Below are positions 13,913-26,076 of a stretch of 64,000 nt of DNA, piece by piece. The notes under the pieces are model-generated. The model did not search any database and was not told where the DNA came from. It was given only the letters and a program-made list of their open reading frames with translations. Position 1 is the stretch's first letter. Every line of letters starts with the position of its first letter. This DNA comes from Campylorhamphus procurvoides (lineage: Eukaryota > Chordata > Aves > Passeriformes > Dendrocolaptidae): assembly GCA_013396655.1 (NCBI GenBank), contig WBMV01003298.1, forward strand, positions 1,458,695 through 1,522,694, read 5' to 3'. A program made the position numbers and the translations under genes.

Positions 13913-16900
13913 TAGATACCATATAATTACTTGTAAATTGAAGGAAGGGGTGTTAAGAAAAGGTGTTAGAAATGGTACAGCACGTTGTCCTGTCGAAGAT
14001 GAAGTTACCAGAACAGCTTTCAGATATGCAAAACACAAGAGAAATAGAAGCAACTTGTGATTTTGTGTAGAAATAATAATTACTCATGCAAGGTCAACAT
14101 TCTGACCTCAGATTCTGACTTCCACTAAGCCATTTGACCATAAATAAACATGAAGCACACATAGATGAGAAACTCTGGGACACACCTCTCTCAGGCCAAG
14201 AGGCCTGTGGCTTAAGTACAATGTTGGTATTTGAAATTCAAATGGGAAGTGAAAAGTTTTCACTTCAGAAGAGTCCTGGTGTTGTTTTTTCTGCTTCAGC
14301 TCCTCTACAAGTCTCCTCCTTGCATTGGTGACCAATTTTACACTCCCTTGCTTCACACGGAGAGCAGGCATGCTGAAATTCCAACATCCATTAGTACACC
14401 CAACACAACAGGCTGCCAGGAAGATTTCCAGCTCTCGCCACCTCAACAACAAGCTACGTGACTAAACTCAGGGCTGGATTGCCATTGCCTCATCAAATTC
14501 TCTTGAATGACTAACAAAATGATTTTTGACTCATAGAGATGGACTATTCTGGTGCAATTATGACTTTTACAGTGTTTTCTACATTCATTTGATAGCCAAA
14601 TAAAAATTGTAATGATGGCTACCCATAAGTGTTGAGAACTTTCCTGCCATAACAAATCTCTTGGGTCACCCTGGGTGGGTGTGTGTTGTGTCTTGAGTGG
14701 TTTGTCTTTACCCCAGGATGTCATTCAGCTCCATTCAATCACATTTTTTAAAAAAAAAAACTGATGAAAAACCTGAGTTTTCTAAAGTTGATTAAACAGA
14801 AAAATCTTCCCAAGGGTTACAACCTATAAAACAGATCTGCACCAATGCCCAAACTTCCTCTAGCAGACTAACAGGTTTGCAGGGTATTAAGAACATTTAA
14901 CCAGAAGCTGAGTTACTGAAGGTAATTCTTTACCATTGCAAAACTGAGGACAGCCATGAATTACTAGAAGGGATGAGGAAATCCTTGAATTACTAGAATA
15001 TAAAAGACTATTTTAGCTGGTGGAAGAACCAAGATACATTTGTTAGTGCTCAGTGCAATCTGCTGGTTGTTTGGTCCTTCAAGGATTCCAACTAGACAGG
15101 CTGAACTATTAGAACAGTTATAAACCAGTTGAGACTAAAATATCTCCAACAATATTCATTTTGATTGCTATTTTAACATCAGCATGTCCTTTCAGAATTC
15201 AGAATCTTTTTCTTTAAATTGCTTGCTTTCCTATGTATGGTCTAAATCTTAGTCACAGATGTCACAGACATTTTCTTTGTGTGTAGATGACTCTTCCAGA
15301 GGAAGTGCCAGAAAATAAGTTTTTTGTTGGCATTTAAGGTATGCTAGACAAATGGTTTGAAAATTCACTCCAGGAAAAGATCCCCTATTGACAAGGGAAT
15401 GAACTGTGTTACACAGTGGGATAGATTCTGCTCACACTTACTTTGGACTAACACTAGTGTTGCTGAGATCTAAATACGACCCCAAGGGCCATTTCAATCT
15501 CTCTTTCTCATGATCCATTTTCTTGCAACAGAGCTTTAAGGTAATGAATACAGTGACTTATTTGAAAGAGAAGTTGCTAGAGACAATGAAGAAAGTTCTT
15601 ATTCAAACACATGGGTCTTCACTAAAAACAGACAGGGAGAAATTACTGTCAAGCTATTTGCCTTATAATGTGCTCCATTGTCTCTCAGAAATAAAGACTC
15701 CACTTTTCCACACCCGCATGTGCAATTTAGCCATTATTGTATTGTACTTGCTGGAATGTCAATTTAAGGATCTAAATTTGCTAATTTTTTTTTTAATCAA
15801 GGAGAAACAAACTTTCTGTCTCTTGTTCAGTTTCTTATTCCTTTTATTGCAAATTGTCCAATTTCACTGTAACTCCAGTTATTTGTTTCAATCCCTAGAA
15901 ATGCCTGTTCCCTCAGTGCCTCAGCAAGGTTATCTTGTTGTGCCATCTAGTGAGCCCTGCGCAGGATTGCAATCTCCTCACCCACCAGCCAGGGACAGCT
16001 GAACGGCAAACCAGGGGGATTCTCTAAAATCTTTATTTCCTATACAGTCGTTCATTCACAAAACCTACAAATAAAAGGTTCCATCATGTTGTAGATTAAT
16101 GTATCTTTCCCCTAAACAGCTAAAACTATTACCGTAATTTACCATTTGATTTACAAGAGGTTTAACAGACCTCGTCTGGTGACAGGCAGTAATTTAAGCG
16201 TTACCCACCAATGTATTAGAGCAGATGGTTTGATGCAGGCACAAGTGCCTCTTTTCAATTGGTAGATCCCTGTGATGGGCATTTGTGGATAAAGGTGCTG
16301 TTGTGCCAAGGTAATCAAACTGCCAATATGATGTTTCGATATGTACGTTGATATTAATGAGAAAAGCTTTTTCTTTTTGAGGATATACCACAACAGTAAA
16401 AATATTTCCTGCCACCAAGTGAGCTGCCCTTTGGTTGGCAAAGCAGACTTTGGTCTCATTTGGACCAGGTGGCTCCTGATTTTACTGTGTTAGATGGCTA
16501 TGCTATACATACAACCTACTAATAATTATTTCTTAATGCACTTGCTGTCAGACCCAAAGCCTATTGCAGTCAATGAAAAGACTTTCAATGGCTTTAAAAT
16601 GGCTTTAGTCCAGATCCTTATTCACTACAGAATTCTTAATTGAAAATTAAAAGATGGAAGTAAAAAAACAATCAGGTGGGAGAAGGGGAGAGGATTTTTT
16701 AACCAAAGGAGTGCTATTCAGGCATCATGTTAGGATTAGACTGGAATTAAAACCCCATGAATAAGATCATCACTCACAGGAAGCAAGGTCAGCACACAGC
16801 TTAAAGCAAACACTAACACAGTGAAACACTCACTTCTACTATTGCAGAAACCTTCTTTAAACAACACAAAGTATCCAAGAAAACCACACAACAAGGATGT

Positions 16901-17025
16901 CATATTTTCTACCTCCTAGAACTGAAATAACTTGTGTAGAAGGTCCATGGCCTTGGTTAATATTAGTAATTTTATTTTGCTGTTTGTGTGGGAATTTCAG
17001 AAACACACCAGGCATTGTTTGAATG

Positions 17026-17046
17026 CACACATACACACACACACAA
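17026..17046 (+). repeat. AC dinucleotide microsatellite
   Basis: An interrupted CA/AC run of about ten units. Confidence 0.9.
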
Positions 17047-18293
17047 AATATGAAAATGATCACTTCAATCTTTCATTTTTACTATTTGTTTGGATGATGG
17101 GGGAAACAAATAATACTCTCACACCAAAAGATTTGGTCATTTTAGAGCTGCATTGCTAAGGTAGCATAATGCCTTTAGGGTCTGCCATGAAAATTTGTTC
17201 AATTGAAGGAATTTTTTGCCTTGAAAAGGATTTTAGAAGCAAAATCAGATTTTCATTTGCTGTGGAGGACACAAAAAAGGTTTTTATCCACATGAATACA
17301 TATTTTCCCAAGTCTAAAGAGACAGGAGGAAGACAAGAGTAAAAAAGTATACTTGAAAATGTACTTCTAAGCTACTTCAAGAAATGTAATATCCTTAAAC
17401 TGCCTGCCACAGTTCAGTACAGTGCAAAAACATAAAGCAAACCCAGGAGCAAGCATCCATTTACACTGCAGAAAGTGCCCTACGTTACACCTTACTGCAG
17501 GCAATTCAAAAAAAAAAAAAAGCAAGTTTAATCTCAAATCACCTTCCATGTAATTGTGCTCCTTGTAATAACATAATATACAACCATGAGTTAAAATTAC
17601 TGACTGTGGAACTGACAGCTGCAGTCAGTAATATATGGGGTTCTTTTCCTTTTCCAGTTAGAGTTTATGTATTTGTACCTCCTTCTGGCATGTTCATTCA
17701 TAATCACATCCAAGGCAGATCCCAGTGCAAATTTTCTTCCATCCAACAGCTCTGGTTCATTCAAAGCACAAATGATTCTTAATCTGATTTCCCAGAAGCT
17801 AAAAAAAAAAAAATCCTAAAAACTGAGGGGTTCATGATCATATTCTATACATACTTGCCTACCTGTCTCTCCACTTGTACGTGCCGAACTCACTGGCCAG
17901 TGTACAATTTGACAAAAAGGCTGGAATCCAAATAACATTAATTTCTTAAAATTACATCAAAACCAGCTGGAATGAGGAGAGAGATATTTAGTGTCCTGGG
18001 GAGGAAAGGGGATCTTAGCCTGCTATTACATGACAGCTACTTTACCCCAGTACAGGACATAAATCTTGAGAAAACCAAGTTTCATCAGCCCTGCAGTTGA
18101 CAGGAGCTGTTTAGCCCACACTTGTTGCTTGTGTTAACAGCTCTTCCACGCTTTGGCCAGGCGGGTTTATTCCATGGCAACACTTGGCATCCAGCTGTCT
18201 GAGCCGGGCACAGCAACACCAGGGCAGCCTGCAGGCTCAGACACCTGAACAGCAATGCTGCATGCCAACATCAGCCAAGCATCTGCAACAAAC

Positions 18294-18314
18294 ACTACTG
18301 CTACTACTACTACT
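18294..18314 (+). repeat. ACT trinucleotide microsatellite
   Basis: About seven ACT/CTA units with one CTG interruption, inside the unexplained 18.1-18.6 kb segment. Confidence 0.85.
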
Positions 18315-19384
18315 TCAGGAGCAGTTCCTTGTAGTTGCACAGCTATCATCTCTGAGCACCAGGAGCCAACAGCTGTGGCTTCAGAGTCTCCAGTCGAGTC
18401 CAGGAGCCTGGTAAAGGGGGCACAGCACCAACAGATGCATGCAGGCTCTTCCCAGAAATGAGTGCCTGCTTGCTCCAAGTGCAAAATATTGCACACTGAA
18501 CTTTGCAGCAAAGTTCCTGGACTTCCAATCCACAAGGAATTTTCCTCAAAGTTTAGCAGCTGCAAGAGAGGTTGGACACACAGCTGCAGACATCTTCCAG
18601 CAGGGGAGAAAGCAGTGTCATACACATATGTTGTCTGAATGGAGACATTGCTGGGGGATGTCCCACTCAGAGGACTTCTTGCCTGACCCCACTTTCACTG
18701 AAACCAAGAGCCTCATGTTTATAGATCATCAGTTTCAAGGGAGTGAAAGCAGCACAGCAGGGATGCAGAGGCACAATGGACAGGAGCAGGAGAGACACAG
18801 GGACTCTGCAGCGAGGGAGAGACAGAAACGATCTGCCCTGTCTCACACAATCCACAAAGTTAACAGCCAAACTGACAAAATAGGCTGGATGATGCTTTGC
18901 CTGTCAATATTCACTTTAAAAGTGGAATTGTATAACTTTAATTAATGACTTTATTGTTCTGGTATTTTTGAATACACTGGGGATTTGTTTCGTACTGATG
19001 CATTTGCTGAAGAGTCTCAGATCTAGTCAGAGATATGTATGTTTTCAAGGTGTTTAGTTTCTAGAATTTAGCTATTTATTCCTTCAAGTTTACAGAACTC
19101 AAGGGGAATTCACTGAGGAAACTTCCTCATACTTCAAACTATCAAATATACAAATAAGAAAAGCATCTTGGTACGACAAATAAATCCAGCTGGAAAGTAT
19201 TTTGTATATATGCAAATTTCCACACACATTTTATATATAGGAAATTAATAAATGAAGAAAAGTCGATTTGGGAAAGAATTCCTTCAGCAGAAGAAATAAA
19301 GATGTGTTAATTTTATCACTCTCCCTGCACTTCGAGCAGATGTGGTGCTGCCAAAAACCCATGTTCTCACCCTTTAAGAATACA

Positions 19385-19456
19385 AGTTGTCTGGGGATTG
19401 GAACTATGTGATCTTTAAGGCCCCCTTCCAAGCCAAACCATTCTATGATTCTACTG
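19385..19456 (+). mobile_element. CR1 3'-end fragment, very short
   Basis: GGGGATTGGAACTATGTGAT, CTTTAAGGCCCCCTTCCAAG and CCAAACCATTCTATGATTCT match the CR1 terminus including the ATTCTATG end unit. Only about 70 bases remain, consistent with extreme 5' truncation. Confidence 0.85.
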
Positions 19457-21739
19457 CACTGGAGAAGAAAGTTGAATTTAACCATAAGTATTCTTCTCAA
19501 ATATTCATTCTCAAAACCTGGCCACATACCAATCTACCAAACTCTCAATCTGGAACAGGAAAAATAAAAAATAAGTAAATTTAATTAAAAAAAAAAAGGA
19601 GGGTTAAAAGGAAACGTGGACAGAGGGCAAGAGAGAAATGCCTCTCTCCTGTCTTCTTCCAAATTTAACATCATATAATTTCAGCACCATGCCAAGCTGA
19701 AATTTGGCAGAAATATTGCCATATCAATAATTTTCTAAAAATCACAACACATTTTCTCTACTTCAGTATTCATATCAAAAAATCAAGATATATGGAGGCT
19801 GTGCTTAAGGGTACTGTCACATCTTACATAAGTTCTGTTGCAGACATACTTTCATTGATTTTTTACTTCCTTTGATTGTAATTCTTTCAAATAAGCTAGA
19901 AAATACTCAGTAATTTTGTAGCTGCAACCAGAATACTCTATTGCATAGGCTTATAAATTCAACTGCAACCTCTGAGTTTGTTTTCTACCACTGTCAACAT
20001 TATCAGAAAGAGCAAAACATCTTCTGAAAATCCCTGGGCCACAGTCACGGATTCACACCTGTCTACTGTGACAGTGGCACAGAGCATATAAAACTTACTG
20101 AGGGATTCTTGGTAGACAATGTCCTGTGAGAAGCATCCCAAGTTGATTTAGAAGATAACATGAAAGAAATCAAGGCATGGCCAGAGATAGCAGAAATTAC
20201 TGTCTGGCATGCCTGGTGAATAAATAAAAAATCAGTGCTAATCATAATATTCTTAGGAGGTGGGAACCGGTAGAATAAAACCAGCTAAATTTTAACTGAG
20301 CACAAATGCTGGGATCTATTTCTTCCCACACATCCAGAACTGATACCAGTGAGCAAAGAAGGAATTGCATTCCTTTCAACCCCTTGTAGCAAGAGGGTAT
20401 GGCTGCAGTCCTGGTATCCTTCTAAAAGAGGTGCTGGAAATCCTGCACTGCCCCAGATGCACCCCAGTCACTGAATGGGGTCTTCAGAGAAGCACCAGAT
20501 TTATGCTGAATACAGTTTGAGCCTGGGGATTTCACTGTGGTTTCACAATCTGCCCCAAAGATGAGGGGACACTTCTAAAAGATGTCTGAATGTTTTGCTA
20601 CCAGATTGTTCAGATAAAAGGGCTCCTTTGCGCAGTGCTGGAGCTGCTGTGGATACTAAACATTTCTGGAAATGCTGCTGTAATAATTGCAACTGCTGGA
20701 ACCTGCAGCTTCTTCCTTGTGGAGATCAAGGCACTTCTGACTGGTGATTCCATGACTCTAGGGACAACCCACTCCAGTGATTTCAGAATCAAGACTTTAC
20801 TGTCCAGGCAGTCCCAGTTCTACACTTCAGATATGGGGTACTCTGTTTGGAAACATTTTTGTGCCAAAAGGTTAAAAAAACCCAAAACCAACAATGAAAA
20901 AAGCACACAATATACATAACCCCTGTACATTTTAATCCAGTAAGTGGCTGCAAAATCCTGCATCACCTGACGAAGGCACAAGACAGAGTGTGAAATGCAT
21001 CATCAAGGCAGCAAGAGCTGCTGACACAGCACATGAAGTCATTGTCGCCGAAGTGATCCTGGCTCAGACTCCCACTGAGAAGCAGAGAGAGATCCAGTTT
21101 TATTCTGATTGCTTATAGTGGGAATGTAAAGCAGGATGGTTCAAGAAAAGTGAATTAAGTCACCTGCATATCAGACCAACATAGGAGATCACACTCAACA
21201 CCTGCTCTCTGGTCCTCCCCCAGGACTGTGAAACACTTCTCAATATTGGGCTCTCAGTGTGTCTCCTGGCTGCGCTTCCCAGGCAGCCAATCTGGCAATA
21301 GAGTGTGATAGATAGATAAATTCCTTTATCTAGGAATTTAATTAAGGTGTAACCATACTGTAAGTCCAGTGTAAAACCGTGATGGACCTGAGCCTGTAGC
21401 TCCACTAGGAGTGCACCAGCTCAGTGTGTTTGCAGGTGTTTCAGTGCACTGTCATAGGAGTGCAGGAGGAGGAGTGAATTAGGTGGGAAAGGAGTGGAAT
21501 GAATTGAACAATAATCTTTTACAGATCACAATACTGGTACTCCAAATCAAGGGTTTCCATGCAGTGGCAGATTTCACCCAGCTAAGCTGCACTTTTCAGG
21601 AAACCTGAACACTGAGCACTCATCCTTTCTACCCCACCAAGAGCTTCTGTGCCCTTACTCTCCATTCCTAAAAATGCAGTCTGGATCCTGAGCTATCCCA
21701 GCAGCACTGCTTCTGTGATAGATTCCAAACTTCACTGCC
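19457..21739. other. No gene recognised between two CR1 pieces
   Basis: There is nothing I can name in this stretch. A 109-residue frame at 20590-20919 shows no recognisable domain and has no splice or promoter support. Confidence 0.6.
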
Positions 21740-22295
21740 TAGAAGCTGCCCAGCAGCATGAGGGAGGTGATTCTTGCCCTCTGCTCTGCACACATGAGAC
21801 CCCCACCTGCAGAAAGCATCCAGCTCTGGGGTCCTCAGCACAGGAAAGACATGGACCTGTTGGAACAGGTCTAAAGTAGGGCCACAAAAATGATCAGAGG
21901 GTTGGAGCACCTCTCCAGGTTGAGAGAGATGGGACTGTTCAGCCTGAAAAAGAGAAGGCTCTGAGGAGACCTTATTACAGACTTTCAATAACTTAAAGAG
22001 GGGTTATAATAAAGGTGGGGAAAGACTTTTTGGCAGGCCCTGTTGCAATAGGACAAGGGGAATAGTTTTAAACTAAAAGAGGGTAAATTCAGACTAGATA
22101 TAAGGAAGAAATTTTTTACAATAAGGGTGATGAAACACTGGAACGGGTTACCCAGAGAGGTGCTGGAAACATTCAAGGTCAGGCTGAGTGAGGCTCTGAA
22201 CAACCTGACCCAGCTGCAGATGCCCCTGCTCATTCAGGGGGATTGGACTAGATGGCCCTTAAAGGCCCCTTCCAACCCAAACCATTCCATGAGGC
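21740..22295 (+). mobile_element. CR1 retrotransposon, 3' end with part of ORF2
   Basis: A long, well-preserved match to CR1. It starts near CCCAGCAGCATGAGGGAGGT, passes through GTCCTCAGCACAGGAAAGAC, GATCAGAGGGTTGGAGCACC, CTGTTCAGCCTGAAAAAGAG and GAAACACTGGAACGGGTTAC, and ends with AGGCCCCTTCCAACCCAAAC and CATTCCATGA. It is 5'-truncated, as most CR1 copies are, and has the 3' end. Open frames across it are broken. It is the clearest sign in the left half that the genome is avian or reptilian. Confidence 0.96.
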
Positions 22296-25200
22296 TTTTC
22301 ATGCTCCACGTGTGCTTGATTATTCTCTAGCATATAATCACAAAACCAATTTGAATGCTTGCAAGCAAACACAAAAAGTGCTCCTTTGGTTCAGACAGAG
22401 AAGGTATAAGAGTGGGCAGAAGCAGAGCAGGATTGTTCACACAATGGTCACTCACTAAGAGCCTGTCACAACACATGACTGTGCTGAGGCCATATGTTTC
22501 TTAATAAACCAAACAAACACCTTCACCAGAGTGGCCTTACATGCAATTTCCACACAGATGTTCATATTTCTTTCCTTTTTTTTTCCCCCACCAGAAGTAA
22601 AGCTGAAAAAGAGAACAAAACCCCTTTGACTTCACACCAAAATGAAGAAAAATGCAGCAGAACCTGAAGTGGGGAAACAGACTGGTGCACACTACAGTTG
22701 AACAAAAAAAGCAGAGGCTTCCCATCAAATGCAATCTACACAGTCTCTGCTGGCCCATAGAGCACTCAGATGACTTCCTGAACCATGTCCACATTCAAAT
22801 GTGTTCTGAAAAACGTGAGCTTGCAACTACAACTTCAGGAGGATGCCTCCTGAAGAGACAGTCATGAGCTAGGAGGTAGCAATTTGATCAGTGACTTGCA
22901 AGAACACTAAGCAGAGAGAGAACCCTGCACAGCCATGACACTCCATGCAGGGAAATTGATGGGATTTAGGCGACACCAAACAGCTGGCACTAAACATTTT
23001 GGCTTCAGAGAAAACAATCAAAACCAGAGTCTCAAAAGAAAACAGAACAGTGCAAGTTCTGCTTTAATGTATTATTTCAGAAGCCAACATAATAATTTTA
23101 TTAGTGCATTTGAAGAAAGAAGAGAAGGAGTAGTCTTAAAGGTATAAAATATGAGATTTCTCATGCTTGTTGCAGGGCAACACCTGCTTGAAGGATATGC
23201 TATTGCTGAAGTTTTTTAAAAGACAGGGACATCAGGCCCTTCTGATCTCATAATCTGAAGCCACGACGCACACTGTGCATTCTCCACTGATTGTATCTTT
23301 GGCTTTGTTTTGTTTTAAACCCTTATGTTACCCCATTAACTACAGCCTTAGACAGCTTCTTGGCCCAGGCTCTGAGAGTTTTGGAGGGTCAGGGCAGAGC
23401 AGTAGAGCTCTTTATGATTTCATGACAGACCACAAAAAACACTGCACAGCTACCCGCTGGTTCTGTTTACACATTCTTTTAAAAATGCATAACAGCTCCA
23501 GTGTGCTGTGCTGCTGAAGGTGTGGCTGGTGTCATCCTGCAGAGCCCATGAATCCCAGCTGAGAGCTGTGAAGTGCTGTTTCTCATGCTAACAGAGAGCA
23601 CTGTCAGGACTGGAATACCAGCAGCACAATACAGGATTGCAAAATACTCCTTTTGCGAATGCTTATTCTAATAGAATTCCAAATAAAACACAGGGTGAAA
23701 GCTCAGATCCACAGAGATCTCTGAAGGTTTTTGCCAGGCTTCAAGAAGGCCAGGCTTTCACAGACAGCATTACTTTATTTCATCAATGTAAACAGATACC
23801 CTATAGGAAATCAATGCCATGGAAGGTTTAAGTCAGCAATAATTTAGCAAATACAGTATAGCAATGTCTCGTGTCCTTCCTGCTCCGAAAACACATTGCC
23901 AGGTTGGCTTACTGGAGTGGCCACACTCCTTAGGTGAGGGCTGGGCTCCTCACAGCAATGTCACACAGCTCAGAATGGCCAATGGCAGCTGGCATGGTCC
24001 CTCACCCTTAATGGAAACAACAAACGCCACGGGAACACTGTGACAGAAAAACACCACTGCAGCACGGAGCAGAAAGAGTAGCAAATGTCATTCTGAAGAG
24101 CTACAGGAATGAGAACTGGGTCACACCTGAGGATGCTCACGAGGTGCGCAGCTATAGTGACCCTTGGCCCCCATCCTACATGGCCATTGAGGCTTTGTAC
24201 TAGGCCAGTTCTAGCAGTGGGTGATGTTGATCCAGCCAGTTGTCCAGCAGGGAGCAGAGCAAGGAGGATAAATCACACCTCCAACATGCAAAAAGGAGGA
24301 ATTGGGGATAACATCAATAAAAATTAGCTGCTAGAAGAGAGAGCTGAAGCAAGACAAAACTAGATCAAAGGCACACATTGCTAAAAAGCCCCTCAAGGGT
24401 TTCCTGTGCCACAAAGGGCTCCCTGTTTGAACAGCCTGCAACACAGCACTGTGCCAGGAGCTACGGAACCACTAAGGATCAAGCTGCTTCTATTGTGGCA
24501 CCAAACAACCTTCCCCTTTACTATGAAAGGTTTATTTGATAGTTCATAGGTACAGACTGCAGATCACTTCTTATCACACAGCAATTCCAGCACTGCCAGT
24601 TATTAAAGGCAGAGCCAAGCACAAGATGAAAAAAATCATTGTTGTGGCATGTTTTGATTCTTTAAACTTTTGTGAAATTCATTTGTAACAAAAAAACACA
24701 TGCCCATTTAAACATCAAAACTTGGCTGTTTGACTCAGAAAACACTCAGGGATATATAGCATGCGTGTCTTCTTGCAAGACTGAAATCTGAGGGAGAACA
24801 AAATTCAACTGTACATGGGCTGACAGTAATCTTTTGTGAAAGAAGTTACATATTTTTGTCCAGTTACCTTCCCATTTGCAGAGGTGAGAAGGGGAATCCA
24901 GCCCAACTTCTGTATTCAGGTGCAGACAAGCACTTGGTAGGAACTGGCTACAGAATCCTGGGAACACTCTACCAAACGGGAACAACACACAGAGAAGCAA
25001 GGAAATAGAAGTTTTTAAACATATTACCTTTTCCAAAGGTCCACAGAGGTTTGTAATAAGGCAGATCTACCAGTCCATTTGAGCCCTGCTACCCCACAGG
25101 CAGGTTACAACTGCAAAGGAGTATCAGTCTTGACAGCTGGACTAAAACCCAGTTGTGTTTCAAGGGTAGTTGAGCAAGGAAAAAAAAAAGAACATAGTCT

Positions 25201-26058
25201 TCTAAACCAAGCAAGAAAGGTTTCACATGTAAACAATGTTTTTTTCCTGGGGAAGACCCCAAAAAACATTGCTGTTATAGTAGAAAGTCTTTCTGTTTGA
25301 GCTTCAAAATTATTCTTGGGTCCATAATTATTCTAAATTCCTTCCAGGGATGGGCACTTAAGAGCAGAAGGATTGGATGTAATTAGTGTTGATGTAACAC
25401 CTTGGTTATTAAAGGATCCAGCAGTTGACCTATGCTGTTATTTCTTGACGAGTATGGATTAACTACAGCACACAGCATTTTGCCCCCAATCTCACCCATG
25501 CATTTTAGACCCCCACGAGGTATGTCTGAAGCTCTAGAATAATCCATCATGTAACACATCCATCAGATACAAATTGTTGCTCATCTCCACTAAAATAGAT
25601 TTGCTTTCAAACAGGCATTTTCTTTTTTTTGCCTGCATCAGTCTTTGTGCAGGAAAGAAAATATGAGAGCAATTGCAAGCCTTGGAAGATCAAACAGAAA
25701 TATATTTTACAGTAACTTCCAGAACGTGTAAGCTTTGATGGAACAAAAAACCAGCCTAGGGCCTGTCTAAAAGATACAAGCCAAGTCATCACTGTGCTCC
25801 CTGGTGTACTCATGAAGTCAAATTTATTAGCTGAAGGCTGGAATTTTAAAGGCTGCAAGAGAAGCACCTTCAATGACCCTCCCGAAGACAGATGCACTGA
25901 AGCTTTTGAATATCTTACTGGTAGTCTGGTATAAAGTGATTTTCAAGCTTCTTCTTTTGACAGACACTACTAGTGGACCAGGGTAAAAACTCACAGTCCA
26001 CTAGTAGAAAATAGCTTGTTTGAATTGACTTCAGTAGAATTAGGACCCCTGGTTTCTT

Positions 26059-26076
26059 TTATTATTATTATTATTT
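26059..26076 (+). repeat. ATT trinucleotide microsatellite
   Basis: About six ATT/TTA units followed by an AT-rich run. Confidence 0.85.

Larger units (their letters stand above)
8816..19384. other. No gene recognised; non-coding DNA
   Basis: No coding exon is supported. Present are the MIR-like copy at 12.4 kb, the 18-bp tandem duplication at 13.9 kb, an AC repeat at 17.0 kb, and an unexplained GC-richer block at 18.13-18.62 kb. The 159-residue frame at 15523-16002 looks like chance, with low-complexity Leu/Phe content and no family resemblance. Confidence 0.6.

Noticed and set aside
15523..16002. 159-codon plus-strand frame
   Set aside because: No family resemblance; its Leu/Phe-rich middle comes from T-rich DNA, and no promoter or splice support is visible.
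18439..18945. 168-codon plus-strand frame
   Set aside because: No known domain, and it overlaps a 152-codon minus-strand frame. It is treated instead as part of an unexplained, possibly repetitive block.
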